Below are positions 9,210 to 17,966 of a stretch of 64,000 nucleotides of DNA, piece after piece. A program made the translations under genes and the position numbers. The DNA is from Phreatobacter stygius. GTDB taxonomy: Bacteria; Pseudomonadota; Alphaproteobacteria; Rhizobiales; Phreatobacteraceae. Position 1 is the first letter of the stretch; every line of letters starts with the position of its first letter. Where the stretch lies: positions 5,159,001-5,223,000 of the forward strand of contig NZ_CP039690.1 of the NCBI RefSeq assembly GCF_005144885.1, given 5' to 3'. The notes under the pieces were generated by a model. It was not told the DNA's origin, did not search any database, and saw nothing but the letters and a program-made list of their open reading frames with translations.

Positions 9210-9551
9210 TCAGGCGTCTTCACCCTGGGCGCCGGCCCGGGCGCGCCGCTTGACCTTGCGCACCTCGGCGAGCTGACCGCGGAGAATGGTCAGGGCATCC
9301 TGCTCGGTCTGGCTGAGCCCGTCGAGCTTGATGTGGTCGAGTAGCACGTCGAGCGCATCGCCGATCCGGCCAAGCTGGCGGCCATAACTGCCGACATCGT
9401 CGAGGATGGCCTGTTCCACCTCCGGGTGCGGGGTCTGGCCGAGGTCGATATTGATGAAGCCGAAGCGCGCGCCTTGCTGATAGAAGGTCCAGGGATTGAT
9501 CTCCTGCCAAAGGCGCTGGGGCGCGAGCGACAGCTGAAACGACTTGGACAT
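9210..9551 (-). CDS. Conserved hypothetical protein downstream of acdS
   Basis: 113 residues, soluble and mostly helical, with the sequence LWQEINPWTFYQQG near the N-terminus and a basic tail. No family is recognised. AAGGAGG stands 6-7 nt before ATG 9551, so it is a genuine gene. It follows acdS on the same strand after 54 nt and ends directly against the GntR stop. It may be cotranscribed with acdS. Confidence 0.7.
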   Translation of the reverse strand: MSKSFQLSLAPQRLWQEINPWTFYQQGARFGFINIDLGQTPHPEVEQAILDDVGSYGRQLGRIGDALDVLLDHIKLDGLSQTEQDALTILRGQLAEVRKVKRRARAGAQGEDA

Positions 9552-9605
9552 GGTGGCCTCCTTTTCCTGCGAGCGCAGCAAGAAGGAGGCCATCCCGGTC
9601 GCGCT

Positions 9606-10619
9606 TCAGCCGTTGCGGAAGGCGTAGCCATAGCCGTTGAGCGCCGGAGCGCCGCCGAGATGGGCGTAGAGAACCTTCGACCCCGCAGGGAAATAGCCCT
9701 TCTTCACCAGGTCGATCATGCCCTGCATGGATTTGCCCTCATAAACCGGGTCGGTGATCATGCCTTCGAGGCGGGCGCAGAGGCGGATCGCTTCCTTGGT
9801 CGCTTCCGACGGCACGCCATAGACCGGATAGGCATAGTCCTCGAGCAGCACGACATCGTCGGCGCCAAGATCCTTGCCGAGCTCGACAAGGGTCGCGGTG
9901 TCCCTGGCGATCTTCAGCACCTGCGCCTTGGTCTGCGCCGGCGTGAAGGAGGCATCGATGCCGATCACCTTGCGCTCGCGGCCGTCCTTGGCAAAACCCA
10001 CCAGCATGCCGGCATGGGTCGAGCCGGTGACGGTGCAGACGACGATATAATCGAAGCTGAAGCCGAGCTCCTTCTCCTGGGCGCGGACTTCCTCGGCGAA
10101 GCCGACATAACCGAGGCCGCCGAACTTGTGCACCGAGGCGCCGGCCGGGATCGCATAGGGTTTGCCGCCCTTGGCCTTCACGTCGGCGATCGCGTCTTCC
10201 CAGCTCTGCCGGATGCCGATGTCGAAACCTTCGTCGACCAGTTGCACGTCGGCGCCCATGATGCGGCTGAGCTGGATATTGCCGACGCGGTCATAGACGG
10301 CGTCCTCGTGCGGCACCCAGCTTTCCTGGACCAGCCGGCACTTCATGCCGATCTTGGCGGCGACCGCCGCGACCATGCGCGTGTGGTTCGACTGCACGCC
10401 GCCGATCGACACCAGCGTGTCGGCATTGGAGGCGAGGGCGTCGGGCACGATATATTCGAGCTTGCGCAGCTTGTTGCCGCCGAAGGCCAGGCCGGAATTG
10501 CAGTCTTCGCGTTTGGCATAGAGTTCCACCTTGCCGCCGAGATGGACGCCGAGCCGTTGCAGCTTCTCGATCGGCGTCGGTCCGAAGGTGAGGGGATAGC
10601 GCGCGAATTTTTCCAACAT
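9606..10619 (-). CDS. acdS: 1-aminocyclopropane-1-carboxylate deaminase
   Basis: 337 residues, matching the family's usual 338. It degrades ACC, the plant ethylene precursor, to 2-oxobutyrate and ammonia using PLP in the cytoplasm. The PLP lysine is in GGNKLRK (Lys50), the catalytic Ser77 is in GGVQSNHTR, and DPVYEGKSM carries the Tyr-Glu pair that separates true ACC deaminases from D-cysteine desulfhydrases. HLGGAPALN supplies the diagnostic Leu. Start 10619 has GAAGGG upstream. It diverges from its regulator acdR. Confidence 0.95.
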   Translation of the reverse strand: MLEKFARYPLTFGPTPIEKLQRLGVHLGGKVELYAKREDCNSGLAFGGNKLRKLEYIVPDALASNADTLVSIGGVQSNHTRMVAAVAAKIGMKCRLVQESWVPHEDAVYDRVGNIQLSRIMGADVQLVDEGFDIGIRQSWEDAIADVKAKGGKPYAIPAGASVHKFGGLGYVGFAEEVRAQEKELGFSFDYIVVCTVTGSTHAGMLVGFAKDGRERKVIGIDASFTPAQTKAQVLKIARDTATLVELGKDLGADDVVLLEDYAYPVYGVPSEATKEAIRLCARLEGMITDPVYEGKSMQGMIDLVKKGYFPAGSKVLYAHLGGAPALNGYGYAFRNG

Positions 10620-10716
10620 GATGTCGCCCTTCTGGTGCGAGGAAACCGGCACCAAATGTGAGCCAAGATCGCGTGAATGTGCTTTTGAAGGTGAGGATGG
10701 AAAGGCGATGTTATTC

Positions 10717-10758
10717 GGACATGTTATTTCACTGGAGGATTTTCATTCGAAAATGTCC
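10717..10758. promoter_or_regulatory. AT-rich dyad region between acdS and acdR
   Basis: This lies in the 291-nt spacer between acdS and acdR. Nested inverted repeats occur: GGACAT (10717-10722) with ATGTCC (10753-10758), and ATTTTC (10739-10744) with GAAAAT (10749-10754). The base composition is clearly more AT-rich than the surroundings. It is a plausible AcdR/Lrp-type binding region and acdS promoter. Apart from this nothing else was recognised in 10620-10910. Confidence 0.45.
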
Positions 10759-10910
10759 AAAAAATAGAAAGAATCTTCCTGTGCAGGATCGGGCGATGCG
10801 GCCGGTTCCGCGGCAGCGGTCAGATCAGGGCCGTGCCTGACGAATGGGCTTGCAAACCAGGCTTCCCATCCGGTGCCTCACGCTACAATCTCTTCTGGGC
10901 GAGGTCGTCA

Positions 10911-11411
10911 ATGACGAAGGATCTTCTCCGCATGGAAGCCGCCGAACAGGTCCCGGAACTCTCCGCCCAGGACAAGAAGATCCTGAAGGCGCTGCAGGAG
11001 GACGGGCGGCTGTCGAATGCCGACCTGGCCAAGAAGGTGGGCCTCAGTCCGTCGGCCTGCTGGAACCACACGCGCCGGCTGTTCGACTCTGGCGTCATCA
11101 AGGGCGTGCATGCCCTGGTCGACCCCAAGGCGGTTCAGCGCGAGACGGCGGTGCTGGTCGGCATCGTGCTCGACCGCTCGACCCAGGACAGTTTCGCCGA
11201 CTTCGCCAAGGCCGCCCGCGCGCTGCCTCAGGTGCTCGAATGTTTCCTGGTGGCCGGCGAGGTCGATTATTTCCTGAAGATCCGGGTGCGCGATCTCAAT
11301 GCCTTCAACCGCTTTCACAGCGAGAAGATCCTGGCGTTGCCCGGGGTCCGGCAGGTGCGCACCTTCTTCGTGCTCGACGAGATCAAGACGGACGGATTGC
11401 TGGCATTTTGA
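10911..11411 (+). CDS. acdR: Lrp/AsnC-family regulator of ACC deaminase
   Basis: 166 residues. An N-terminal winged helix (about 15-75) contains LSNADLAKKVGLSPSACWNHTRRL, and a C-terminal RAM ligand-binding domain follows. AcdR proteins typically sit next to and divergent from acdS and activate it in response to ACC with a leucine counter-signal. Position and sequence fit, so the symbol is given. GAGG precedes ATG 10911; a second in-frame ATG seven codons later is possible. Confidence 0.85.
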   Translation: MTKDLLRMEAAEQVPELSAQDKKILKALQEDGRLSNADLAKKVGLSPSACWNHTRRLFDSGVIKGVHALVDPKAVQRETAVLVGIVLDRSTQDSFADFAKAARALPQVLECFLVAGEVDYFLKIRVRDLNAFNRFHSEKILALPGVRQVRTFFVLDEIKTDGLLAF

Positions 11412-11460
11412 GCCTAGCGTTCGGCGACCGGCCGGTTGCCGCACCGAGGGATCAAGACGG

Positions 11461-11871
11461 ATGAAAATCGCCTGTCATTGCGGCGGCTACCAAGCGCGCC
11501 TGGCGAAGCCCCCGAATCGGCTGATCAATTGCCATTGCGGCTTCTGCCGGAGCCTCGGGGGCGCGGCCTTCACCACCTGGGCGACGGTGCCGGTCGTCGA
11601 CCTCACGGTCGAATGCACCGGCGAGCTTCGATCCTATCGGGCCTCGGAGAACGCAATAGGGGTCTTCTGCGCCACCTGCGGAACCCACGTCCACAGCGAG
11701 GACCGGCGTTTGCCGGGCAAGATCGGCATTCCCGCCGGCATCATCACCGGCGCCTTGCCACCGCCCTCGGCGCATTATTTCACGGACCACAAGGCCGACT
11801 GGTTCAGCATTTCCGACGCGCTGCCCTGCTTTGGCGGCGAAACCGGCTTCGCGCCGAAGGTCACCGCCTAG
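11461..11871 (+). CDS. GFA (glutathione-dependent formaldehyde-activating) family protein
   Basis: 136 residues with the zinc-ligand cysteine pattern of the Mss4-like/GFA fold: CHCGG near the start, NCHCGFCRS at about 24-32, and FCATCGTH near the middle. Many such proteins are CENP-V/GFA homologues of unknown role, so true formaldehyde activity is not implied. It starts 49 nt after acdR on the same strand. Confidence 0.85.
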   Translation: MKIACHCGGYQARLAKPPNRLINCHCGFCRSLGGAAFTTWATVPVVDLTVECTGELRSYRASENAIGVFCATCGTHVHSEDRRLPGKIGIPAGIITGALPPPSAHYFTDHKADWFSISDALPCFGGETGFAPKVTA

Positions 11872-11950
11872 CGCGCGCCGGTCGCGGCCCGGCGGCTCGC
11901 ATCGAAAGGTGCCGAATGCCCGGCGCTCGGCTCGGCAATTTTACATTTCA

Positions 11951-11975
11951 TTAACCACGGCGGAATAGCGTTAAC
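11951..11975 (+). promoter_or_regulatory. TTAA-type motifs upstream of minC
   Basis: TTAACCAC at 11951 and GTTAAC at 11970 lie in the AT-rich leader just before minC. They resemble CtrA half-sites (TTAACCAT type), but the two TTAA cores are 16 nt apart instead of the canonical 7, so this is only a candidate. Confidence 0.3.
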
Positions 11976-11997
11976 ACATCAGTAAGGACGCGGCTCC

Positions 11998-12744
11998 GTG
12001 ACGACCATCATCCCCATCCAGACGACCAGCGTCACCCCCGTCCCGGGGAAGTCGATACGCTTTCCGGCGCGGTCGTTCATGGCCTTCGCACTGGCGCCCG
12101 AAGCGCCGTTGCAGGAGTGGCTGGAAGCCCTGGATCGCTGGACCGAAAACTCTCCGGGGTTCTTCGCCGGCCGGCCGGTCGTATTGGACCTGAAGATCCT
12201 CAAGCCCCGGGCAAGCGAGGTCGGCAATCTGGTCGCCCAGCTCGCCGAGCGCGGCATCAGGATTTACGCCATCGAGGCCCAGGGCATCGATTCGCTCGGC
12301 CCCGACCTGCCGCCGCTGCTGATCGGCGCCAGGACGTCGGTCATCTTCGATTCGAAGGCGCCGCGCGAGCAGAAGGCCGCCGCCGCGCCGGAGCCCAAGG
12401 AAGAGCCTCCGGCTCCGGGCTCGTTGATCATCCAGTCGCCGATCCGTTCCGGCCAGTCGGTCTATCATCCGCAGGGCGATGTCATCGTCCTCGGTTCCGT
12501 CGGCTCCGGCTCGGAGATCGTCGCGGGTGGGTCGGTGCATGTCTACGGCACCTTGCGCGGGCGCGTCTTCGCCGGCGCCACCGGCAATGCCGAGGCGCGC
12601 ATCTTCTGCCGGAAAAACGAGGCTGAGCTGCTGGCCGTGGACGGCTGGTATCACACTGCCGAAGACATGGCGCCGTCGACGCGCGGCAAGCCGATACAGG
12701 TCTTTCTTGAGAACGGCGCGATCCAGGTCGCAGCCCTCAACTAA
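11998..12744 (+). CDS. minC: Septum site-determining protein MinC
   Basis: 248 residues starting with GTG, AAGGA about 10 nt upstream. The N-terminal domain (about 20-115) is the FtsZ-inhibiting domain. A Pro/Ala/Glu-rich linker leads to the C-terminal beta-helix domain (from about 140, IRSGQSVYHPQGDVIVLG), which dimerises and binds MinD. MinC blocks FtsZ polymerisation away from midcell. It is the first gene of a compact minCDE operon. Confidence 0.95.
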   Translation: MTTIIPIQTTSVTPVPGKSIRFPARSFMAFALAPEAPLQEWLEALDRWTENSPGFFAGRPVVLDLKILKPRASEVGNLVAQLAERGIRIYAIEAQGIDSLGPDLPPLLIGARTSVIFDSKAPREQKAAAAPEPKEEPPAPGSLIIQSPIRSGQSVYHPQGDVIVLGSVGSGSEIVAGGSVHVYGTLRGRVFAGATGNAEARIFCRKNEAELLAVDGWYHTAEDMAPSTRGKPIQVFLENGAIQVAALN

Positions 12745-12762
12745 TCGATTGGAGATACGGAC

Positions 12763-13578
12763 ATGGGCAAGGTCGTCGTCGTCACATCCGGCAAGGGAGG
12801 CGTTGGCAAGACAACCTCGACCGCCGCGCTCGGGGCCGCGCTGGCGCAAGCCGGCAAGAAGGTCGTGCTGATCGATTTCGATGTCGGGCTGCGCAATCTC
12901 GACCTGGTCATGGGCGCCGAGCGGCGTGTGGTCTTCGACCTCGTCAATGTCGTGCAGGGCCAGGCCAAGCTCACCCAGGCGCTGATCCGCGACAAGCGCA
13001 TCGCCTCGCTCTACCTGCTGCCCGCTTCGCAGACGCGCGACAAGGATGCCCTCACCGAGGAGGGCGTGGCCGAGGTGATCGCGCCGCTCAAGGAAACCTT
13101 CGACTACGTGCTCTGCGACAGCCCGGCCGGCATCGAGCGCGGTGCTCAGCTCGCCATGCGCTTTGCCGATGATGCGGTGATCGTCACCAATCCGGAGGTG
13201 AGCTCGGTGCGCGATTCCGACCGCATCATCGGCCTGCTCGACTCCCGGACCTTGAAGGCGGAGCGCGGCGAGAGCGTGACCAAGCACATCCTGGTGACAC
13301 GTTATGATGCGGCACGCGCCGCCCGCGGCGACATGCTCAGGATCGACGATGTCCTCGAGATCCTGTCCACGCCGCTTCTCGGGATCATCCCGGAAAGCCA
13401 AGCGGTCCTGCGCGCATCCAATCTGGGTTCGCCGGTGACGCTCAACGAGCCAGGCAACGCCGCGGCGCGCGCCTATATCGAGGCCGCAAGGCGGCTGGAC
13501 GGCGAGCACGTTCCGATGGCCCTGCCGACCGACAAGCGGGGGCTCCTCGATCGGCTCCTGGGAAGGAGGGCGGCATGA
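12763..13578 (+). CDS. minD: Septum site-determining protein MinD
   Basis: 271 residues, ParA/MinD ATPase. The deviant Walker A KGGVGKTT is at 11-18. A short basic amphipathic helix at the C-terminus (GLLDRLLGRRAA) is the membrane-targeting sequence. It recruits MinC to the membrane and is released by MinE. It begins 18 nt after minC and overlaps minE by 4 nt. Confidence 0.97.
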   Translation: MGKVVVVTSGKGGVGKTTSTAALGAALAQAGKKVVLIDFDVGLRNLDLVMGAERRVVFDLVNVVQGQAKLTQALIRDKRIASLYLLPASQTRDKDALTEEGVAEVIAPLKETFDYVLCDSPAGIERGAQLAMRFADDAVIVTNPEVSSVRDSDRIIGLLDSRTLKAERGESVTKHILVTRYDAARAARGDMLRIDDVLEILSTPLLGIIPESQAVLRASNLGSPVTLNEPGNAAARAYIEAARRLDGEHVPMALPTDKRGLLDRLLGRRAA

Positions 13579-13841
13579 CCCTGTTCGACCTCTTCAGGCG
13601 CCGCAGCAGTGCGCCTGTGGCGCGCGAGCGCTTGCAGGTTCTGCTGGCCTATGAGCGCAAGAGCCGCAACCAGCCCGATCTTGTCGCCGTGTTGCGCGAG
13701 GAGATCATGGCCGTGATCACCAGACATGTTCAGGTCGATCAGGACCACGTGCAGGTGACCATGGAGCGCGGCGAGACGATGTCGACGCTCGAGATCGACA
13801 TCCAGATTCCCAATGCAGGCGCGATGGCTGCCGCATTGTAA
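13575..13841 (+). CDS. minE: Cell division topological specificity factor MinE
   Basis: 88 residues. The N-terminal membrane and MinD-contact segment (MTLFDLFRRR) is followed by ARERLQVLLAYER, the anti-MinCD helix, and then the C-terminal dimerisation beta-sheet. It stimulates MinD ATPase and gives the Min system its topological specificity. The start overlaps the minD stop (ATGA). Confidence 0.95.
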   Translation: MTLFDLFRRRSSAPVARERLQVLLAYERKSRNQPDLVAVLREEIMAVITRHVQVDQDHVQVTMERGETMSTLEIDIQIPNAGAMAAAL

Positions 13842-13872
13842 GCGGGCCCCGAGCTGCCGATAACGAAAAGCC

Positions 13873-13894
13873 GCCGCCGGCATCAGCCGGCGGC
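13873..13894 (+). terminator. Terminator hairpin after minE
   Basis: Perfect 9-bp stem, arms GCCGCCGGC and GCCGGCGGC, with an ATCA loop, 31 nt after the minE stop. There is an A-run on the left, so it could also serve transcripts arriving from the right. Confidence 0.65.
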
Positions 13895-13910
13895 TGCTCG
13901 CATTCTGGAG

Positions 13911-13930
13911 GCCCGATCGCGCGATCGGGC
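13911..13930. terminator. Perfect 20-bp palindrome between convergent genes
   Basis: GCCCGATCGC followed by GCGATCGGGC, a gapless palindrome 4 nt from the stop of the minus-strand SDR gene. With the adjacent minE hairpin it probably forms a bidirectional terminator. A protein-binding role is possible. Confidence 0.45.
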
Positions 13931-13934
13931 GAGC

Positions 13935-14837
13935 TCAGCTGTTGATCCCGGGGCCGAGCAGGTCCTGCAGGCCGATGCGCCAGAACATTTCGCGGCGCAT
14001 GCGGTCGGCGACGCCGTTGACGATCTCGGCGCCGTCCTGCGACGGGTCGACATGGACCCGGAACGGCCGCTTGCCGAACGGTGTGTCGACGACCCGGACG
14101 ATCGCGCGCGCCACCTCGGCCGGGTCGGCATCGGCCGGTTCGAGCGCTGCCAGCCCCTTCAACGCCTGGTCGGCGACGCCGGCATAGGGACCTGTCCGGT
14201 ATTCCGCTGCCCGCGCCGCGTCCGAAGGCGCGCCGGAATGGGCGAAATGATTGGTGCCCTTGGTAAAGGCGCCAGGCACCATGATGGTCGTCTCGATGCC
14301 CCAGCGCGACAATTCCGCCGAATAGGATACGGCGAGCGCGTCCATCGCCGCCTTGGCCGCGAAATAGGGCGCCAGGAACGGCGGCGTGCCGCCACGCGTC
14401 GAGGACGAACCGACCCAGACGAGCAAGCCCCGGCCTTGCCGGCGCAGATGCGGCAGCGCGACGCGGTTGACCCGTTGCGCGCCGAGCACGTTGACGTCGT
14501 ATTGCTGGATGAACTGGTCCGGGGTGAAGGCCTCGGCGGGGCCGAACACCATGTGGCCGGCATTGTGAACGATGACGTCGAGGCGGCCGGCATCGTCGAG
14601 GATATGGGCAATGCCAAACCCAGCGGAAGCATCGGACTGGACGTCCAGTTCGACGCTGCGCAGGTCGACGCCTTGCTGTTCCGCCCAGGCTGCGACTTCG
14701 GCGACGCGTGGAGCATTGCGGCCCGTGGTTTCGCGCATCGAGGCATAGACGGTGTGGCCGGCCTCGGCGAGCGCTCGGGCGGTCATGAGGCCGAAGCCCG
14801 AGGAGGCGCCGGTGACGAGAATGACGTGCGTGGACAT
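13935..14837 (-). CDS. Short-chain dehydrogenase/reductase (SDR)
   Basis: 300 residues, classical SDR. Cofactor motif TGASSGFG (9-16), NAG motif in VHNAGHM, catalytic Ser in VGSSSTRGG and YxxxK in PYFAAKAAM. The length and C-terminal extension are those of the larger SDRs of the retinol-dehydrogenase-like group. The substrate is unknown. It precedes no obvious pathway genes but shares orientation with the SDR at 14903. Confidence 0.85.
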   Translation of the reverse strand: MSTHVILVTGASSGFGLMTARALAEAGHTVYASMRETTGRNAPRVAEVAAWAEQQGVDLRSVELDVQSDASAGFGIAHILDDAGRLDVIVHNAGHMVFGPAEAFTPDQFIQQYDVNVLGAQRVNRVALPHLRRQGRGLLVWVGSSSTRGGTPPFLAPYFAAKAAMDALAVSYSAELSRWGIETTIMVPGAFTKGTNHFAHSGAPSDAARAAEYRTGPYAGVADQALKGLAALEPADADPAEVARAIVRVVDTPFGKRPFRVHVDPSQDGAEIVNGVADRMRREMFWRIGLQDLLGPGINS

Positions 14838-14902
14838 GATGATGTTTCCTGAGGCGGGTGGTTTTCCGGGCGCGGATAAGATTTCGGCGGGAAGGAGCGG
14901 GC

Positions 14903-15661
14903 TCAGATGATCCCGCCATTGGCGCGCAGCGTCTGGCCGTTGATCCAGGCGCCGTCGGGCCCGGCGAGGAAGGCGACGGTTGCCGCGATGTCCTCGGGCT
15001 GGCCGAGCCGCTCGAGCGGCGCCATCTTGGCCATGCGGTCGACCAGGTCCTGCGGCTTGCCGTTGAGGAACAGGTCGGTCGCCGTCGGGCCGGGGGCGAC
15101 CGCATTGACGCTGATCGAACGGCCCCGCAGCTCCTTGACCAGCACGCCGGTCATGGCTTCCACGGCCGCCTTGGTGGCGGCATAGACGCCATAGGTCGGC
15201 TGCAGCAGCCCGACGACACTCGACGAGAAATTGATGATCCGGCCGCCGTTGTTCAGCCGGCGCGACGCCTCGCGCAGGGTGTTGAACGTACCCTTGAGAT
15301 TGACGTCGATCAGCCGGTCGAAAGCGGCATCATCGGTGTCGGCGATGGTCGAGAGCGTCATGATGCCGGCATTGTTGACCAGCACGTCGACACCGCCGAA
15401 GGCCGCCTCGGCCTGGTCGAACAGGCCGCGCACGGCCGCGGCGTCGCTGACATCGGCCTTGGCGGTCAGGGCGCGGCCGCCCTTGGTTTCTATTCCGCGG
15501 GCAAGCGCTTCGGCCGGCACGGCGTCGCCGGAATAATTGATGACGACGGTGAAGCCGTCGCCGGCGAGCCGCTCGGCAATGGCGGCGCCGATGCCACGCG
15601 AGGCGCCGGTGACGATGGCGACCTTGTTGGTGTTGCCAATCTTGGGGTTGATTTCGGTCAT
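14903..15661 (-). CDS. SDR family oxidoreductase (3-oxoacyl-ACP reductase/glucose dehydrogenase-like)
   Basis: 252 residues. TGASRGIG near the N-terminus, NNAG, the catalytic Ser in FSSSVVG and YAATK are all present; the C-terminus NGQTLRANGGII is typical of the FabG/glucose dehydrogenase type. AGGAG lies 8 nt before ATG 15661, so that start is preferred over ATG 15667. It diverges from a LysR gene that likely regulates it, as is common for such SDR/LysR pairs. Confidence 0.85.
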   Translation of the reverse strand: MTEINPKIGNTNKVAIVTGASRGIGAAIAERLAGDGFTVVINYSGDAVPAEALARGIETKGGRALTAKADVSDAAAVRGLFDQAEAAFGGVDVLVNNAGIMTLSTIADTDDAAFDRLIDVNLKGTFNTLREASRRLNNGGRIINFSSSVVGLLQPTYGVYAATKAAVEAMTGVLVKELRGRSISVNAVAPGPTATDLFLNGKPQDLVDRMAKMAPLERLGQPEDIAATVAFLAGPDGAWINGQTLRANGGII

Positions 15662-15730
15662 GGTCATTCTCCTGGTGATCCCGAGCGGCACGACCGCCTT
15701 CGATGGAGAGACCTTGAACCTTTCAATTTT

Positions 15731-15766
15731 CCGGATAATCATGCATGTCTTGGCATCACTATCCGG
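15731..15766. promoter_or_regulatory. Candidate LysR site between SDR and lysR genes
   Basis: Arms CCGGATA (15731-15737) and TATCCGG (15760-15766) form a perfect inverted repeat across 22 nt in the divergent promoter region, with ATGCAT in the middle. This fits a LysR regulator controlling itself and the SDR gene. Confidence 0.4.
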
Positions 15767-15781
15767 GCATGGCGAACAATC

Positions 15782-16675
15782 ATGGACAGGTTCGATGCCA
15801 TGCGGGTGTTCACGCGGGTGGTGGAGCGCAGGAGCTTCACGCTCGCGGCTGAGGATCTCGGCCTGCCGCGCTCGACCGTCACTGACGCGATAAAGCAGCT
15901 CGAGGCGAGGCTCGGCGTCCGGCTGCTGGAGCGCACCACCCGCCATGTCGGCCCGACGCTCGACGGCGAGGCCTATCACCGGCGCTGCCTGGCGCTGATC
16001 GCCGATGTCGAGGATGCCGAAGGCGCCTTTGGCGGCGCCAAGCCCAAGGGGCTGCTGCGGGTCGACGTGCACGGCACGCTGGCGCGCCATTTCGTGCTGC
16101 CGCGGCTTCAGGCTTTCCTCGCCGAATATCCCGGGATCGAGCTGTTCATGAGCGAGGGCGACCGGCTGGTCGATCTCGTCCGCGAGGGCATCGATTGCGT
16201 CTTGCGGGTCGGCGATCTCAAGGATAGCGACATGATCGCGCGGCGGGTGGCAATGCTCGACGAGATCACCTGCGCGGCGCCTGCCTATATCGCGCGCTTC
16301 GGCCTGCCCGCGAGCCCGGACGCCTTGCAGGGCCACCGCATGATCGGCTTCCGCTCCTCGGCGACGGGACAGCTCATGCCATTGGAATTCACCATCGACG
16401 GAGCCTTGCGCCACATTGCCCTGCCGGCCGTCGTTTCGGTCAATGGCGCCGAGACCTTTGTCGCCGCCGCGCGTCTTGGCCTCGGCCTGATCCAGGTGCC
16501 GAAATATCATGTCCAGGACGATCTGGATCGCGGCACGCTGGTCCCGGTCCTCGCCGACCATCCGCCGTCGCCGACGCCGGTCTCGCTGCTTTATCCGCGC
16601 AACCGGCAGCTCTCGCCGCGCGTGCGCGTGTTCATCGACTGGCTGGTGCGTGCCTTCGGTGTCGACCGGCGTTGA
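15782..16675 (+). CDS. LysR-family transcriptional regulator
   Basis: 297 residues. The N-terminal winged helix (about 1-65) contains SFTLAAEDLGLPRSTVTDAIKQLEARLG, and a periplasmic-binding-protein-like effector domain follows from about 90. It is divergent from the SDR gene at 14903-15661, its probable target. The effector is unknown. Confidence 0.88.
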   Translation: MDRFDAMRVFTRVVERRSFTLAAEDLGLPRSTVTDAIKQLEARLGVRLLERTTRHVGPTLDGEAYHRRCLALIADVEDAEGAFGGAKPKGLLRVDVHGTLARHFVLPRLQAFLAEYPGIELFMSEGDRLVDLVREGIDCVLRVGDLKDSDMIARRVAMLDEITCAAPAYIARFGLPASPDALQGHRMIGFRSSATGQLMPLEFTIDGALRHIALPAVVSVNGAETFVAAARLGLGLIQVPKYHVQDDLDRGTLVPVLADHPPSPTPVSLLYPRNRQLSPRVRVFIDWLVRAFGVDRR

Positions 16676-16700
16676 GCAGACAAAGCAGAGCCGGCTCCGC

Positions 16701-17906
16701 TCAGTGTCGCAGGCGTTCGGCGAGAAGGCCGATGGCCCGTTCCCTCTGCGGGTCCGCCCCATCGGCATAGCGGCGATCGAAGGCGACCGCGATATCTGGG
16801 ACGACGCCCGAGCCTTCCAGACGCCCACCGTCCACCCGGACATCCATGACCGCGACGATCAGCAGGCTGTTGTCGCCAAGCACGAAGCCGCGGCCGGCGA
16901 GCACCGCGCCTGCTGTCTGCGCCCCGACCAGCGGTATGCCGGCCTTCTTGAGCCCGGAGGCGAGAATTTCCATGCCGGATCGGGCGCCGGCATCGATCAG
17001 GCCGACCATCGGCTTCTGCCAGCGCATATTGGCGGTGACGACATTGCCGTCCCGGCCGACCAGTTCCATCGGCAGCGAACGTCCGATGAACATCTCGGCG
17101 GCGTCGGCGGGCGCCCCGCCCCAGCGGCCGCGCATGTCGAGAACCAGGCCGTCGGCGTCTTTCAGCGGCGCCGTCGTCAGCAGCTCAGCCAGCAGCCGGC
17201 GAACGCCGGGCACGGCATAGGTCCAGATGCGCAGGTAACCCAAGCGCTTGCCATCCCTCTCGACGATGCGGACGCTGTCGCGGATGGCGTCGCGCAGCAT
17301 GTCGGCGGGCCTGATGGCGATGACCGGCACGGCGATCGTCAGCGGCTGGGCTTCGGCTGTCCGGCGCACGGCAATGTCGACGGTCTGGCCGATGCGCGTC
17401 TGGAACGACCCGATCTCGTGGAATGGCTGGCCGTCGACGCTGAGAATCTCGTCACCGGTTCTGACGCCGGCCTTGTCGGCGGGCGAGCCGTCGTAGACAT
17501 AGGCCGCGAAGATCTTGCCTTCGATCCGGCGCGGCACCAGACCGATGCCGGCATAGGTGATCGTGCCATCAGGCGGAAAGATCTCCCTGGCCCTGTCCCC
17601 GGCGCCGGCCGTCCGGTAGGCATCCATCACTTCGTAATAGTCGATCTGATCAGGCGTATAGCGGCCGGTGTGGGAGGCTCCGAGAGCGGCGAGCGCTGCC
17701 GCCACCCAGTCAAGGTTCGCCCCGCGTGTGCTCGCCACGGCCTCGAAGGCGGGCAATCTCTGCGGGTCATAAAAGCGGCGGCGAATGATCTCGTCGATCT
17801 GCCCGGAGACATGGGCCGCATCCGCCGGAGCCGTCTGGCACCATGCGGCCACCGGGCTCGACCCGATCACGAGCGCGGCGATGATCAATCTCGCAGACAG
17901 CTTCAT
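16701..17906 (-). CDS. S41 (C-terminal processing) peptidase-like protein with PDZ domain
   Basis: 401 residues. A signal peptide (about 1-24, ending AWCQ) predicts export. A PDZ domain lies around 115-180 (AYVYDGSPADKAGVRTGDEILSVDGQ), followed by the S41 core with GLVLDMRGRWGG. The nucleophile region is GARSGMEIL. The position that usually reads TAGKG reads TAGAV, so the general-base Lys of CtpA-type enzymes appears absent. The protein may use another base, as tricorn-like S41 members do, or may be a non-canonical relative. No partner genes are apparent. Confidence 0.78.
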   Translation of the reverse strand: MKLSARLIIAALVIGSSPVAAWCQTAPADAAHVSGQIDEIIRRRFYDPQRLPAFEAVASTRGANLDWVAAALAALGASHTGRYTPDQIDYYEVMDAYRTAGAGDRAREIFPPDGTITYAGIGLVPRRIEGKIFAAYVYDGSPADKAGVRTGDEILSVDGQPFHEIGSFQTRIGQTVDIAVRRTAEAQPLTIAVPVIAIRPADMLRDAIRDSVRIVERDGKRLGYLRIWTYAVPGVRRLLAELLTTAPLKDADGLVLDMRGRWGGAPADAAEMFIGRSLPMELVGRDGNVVTANMRWQKPMVGLIDAGARSGMEILASGLKKAGIPLVGAQTAGAVLAGRGFVLGDNSLLIVAVMDVRVDGGRLEGSGVVPDIAVAFDRRYADGADPQRERAIGLLAERLRH

Positions 17907-17966
17907 GGCGGGAGCTCTCCTGCCGGATTGTGCGAGGGCGCAGGGGCAGCCCCGCGGGACCGTGGT

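Noticed and set aside
13935-15661. Two neighbouring SDR genes as a recent tandem duplication
   Set aside because: They differ in length, cofactor motif context and C-terminus, so they belong to different SDR groups.
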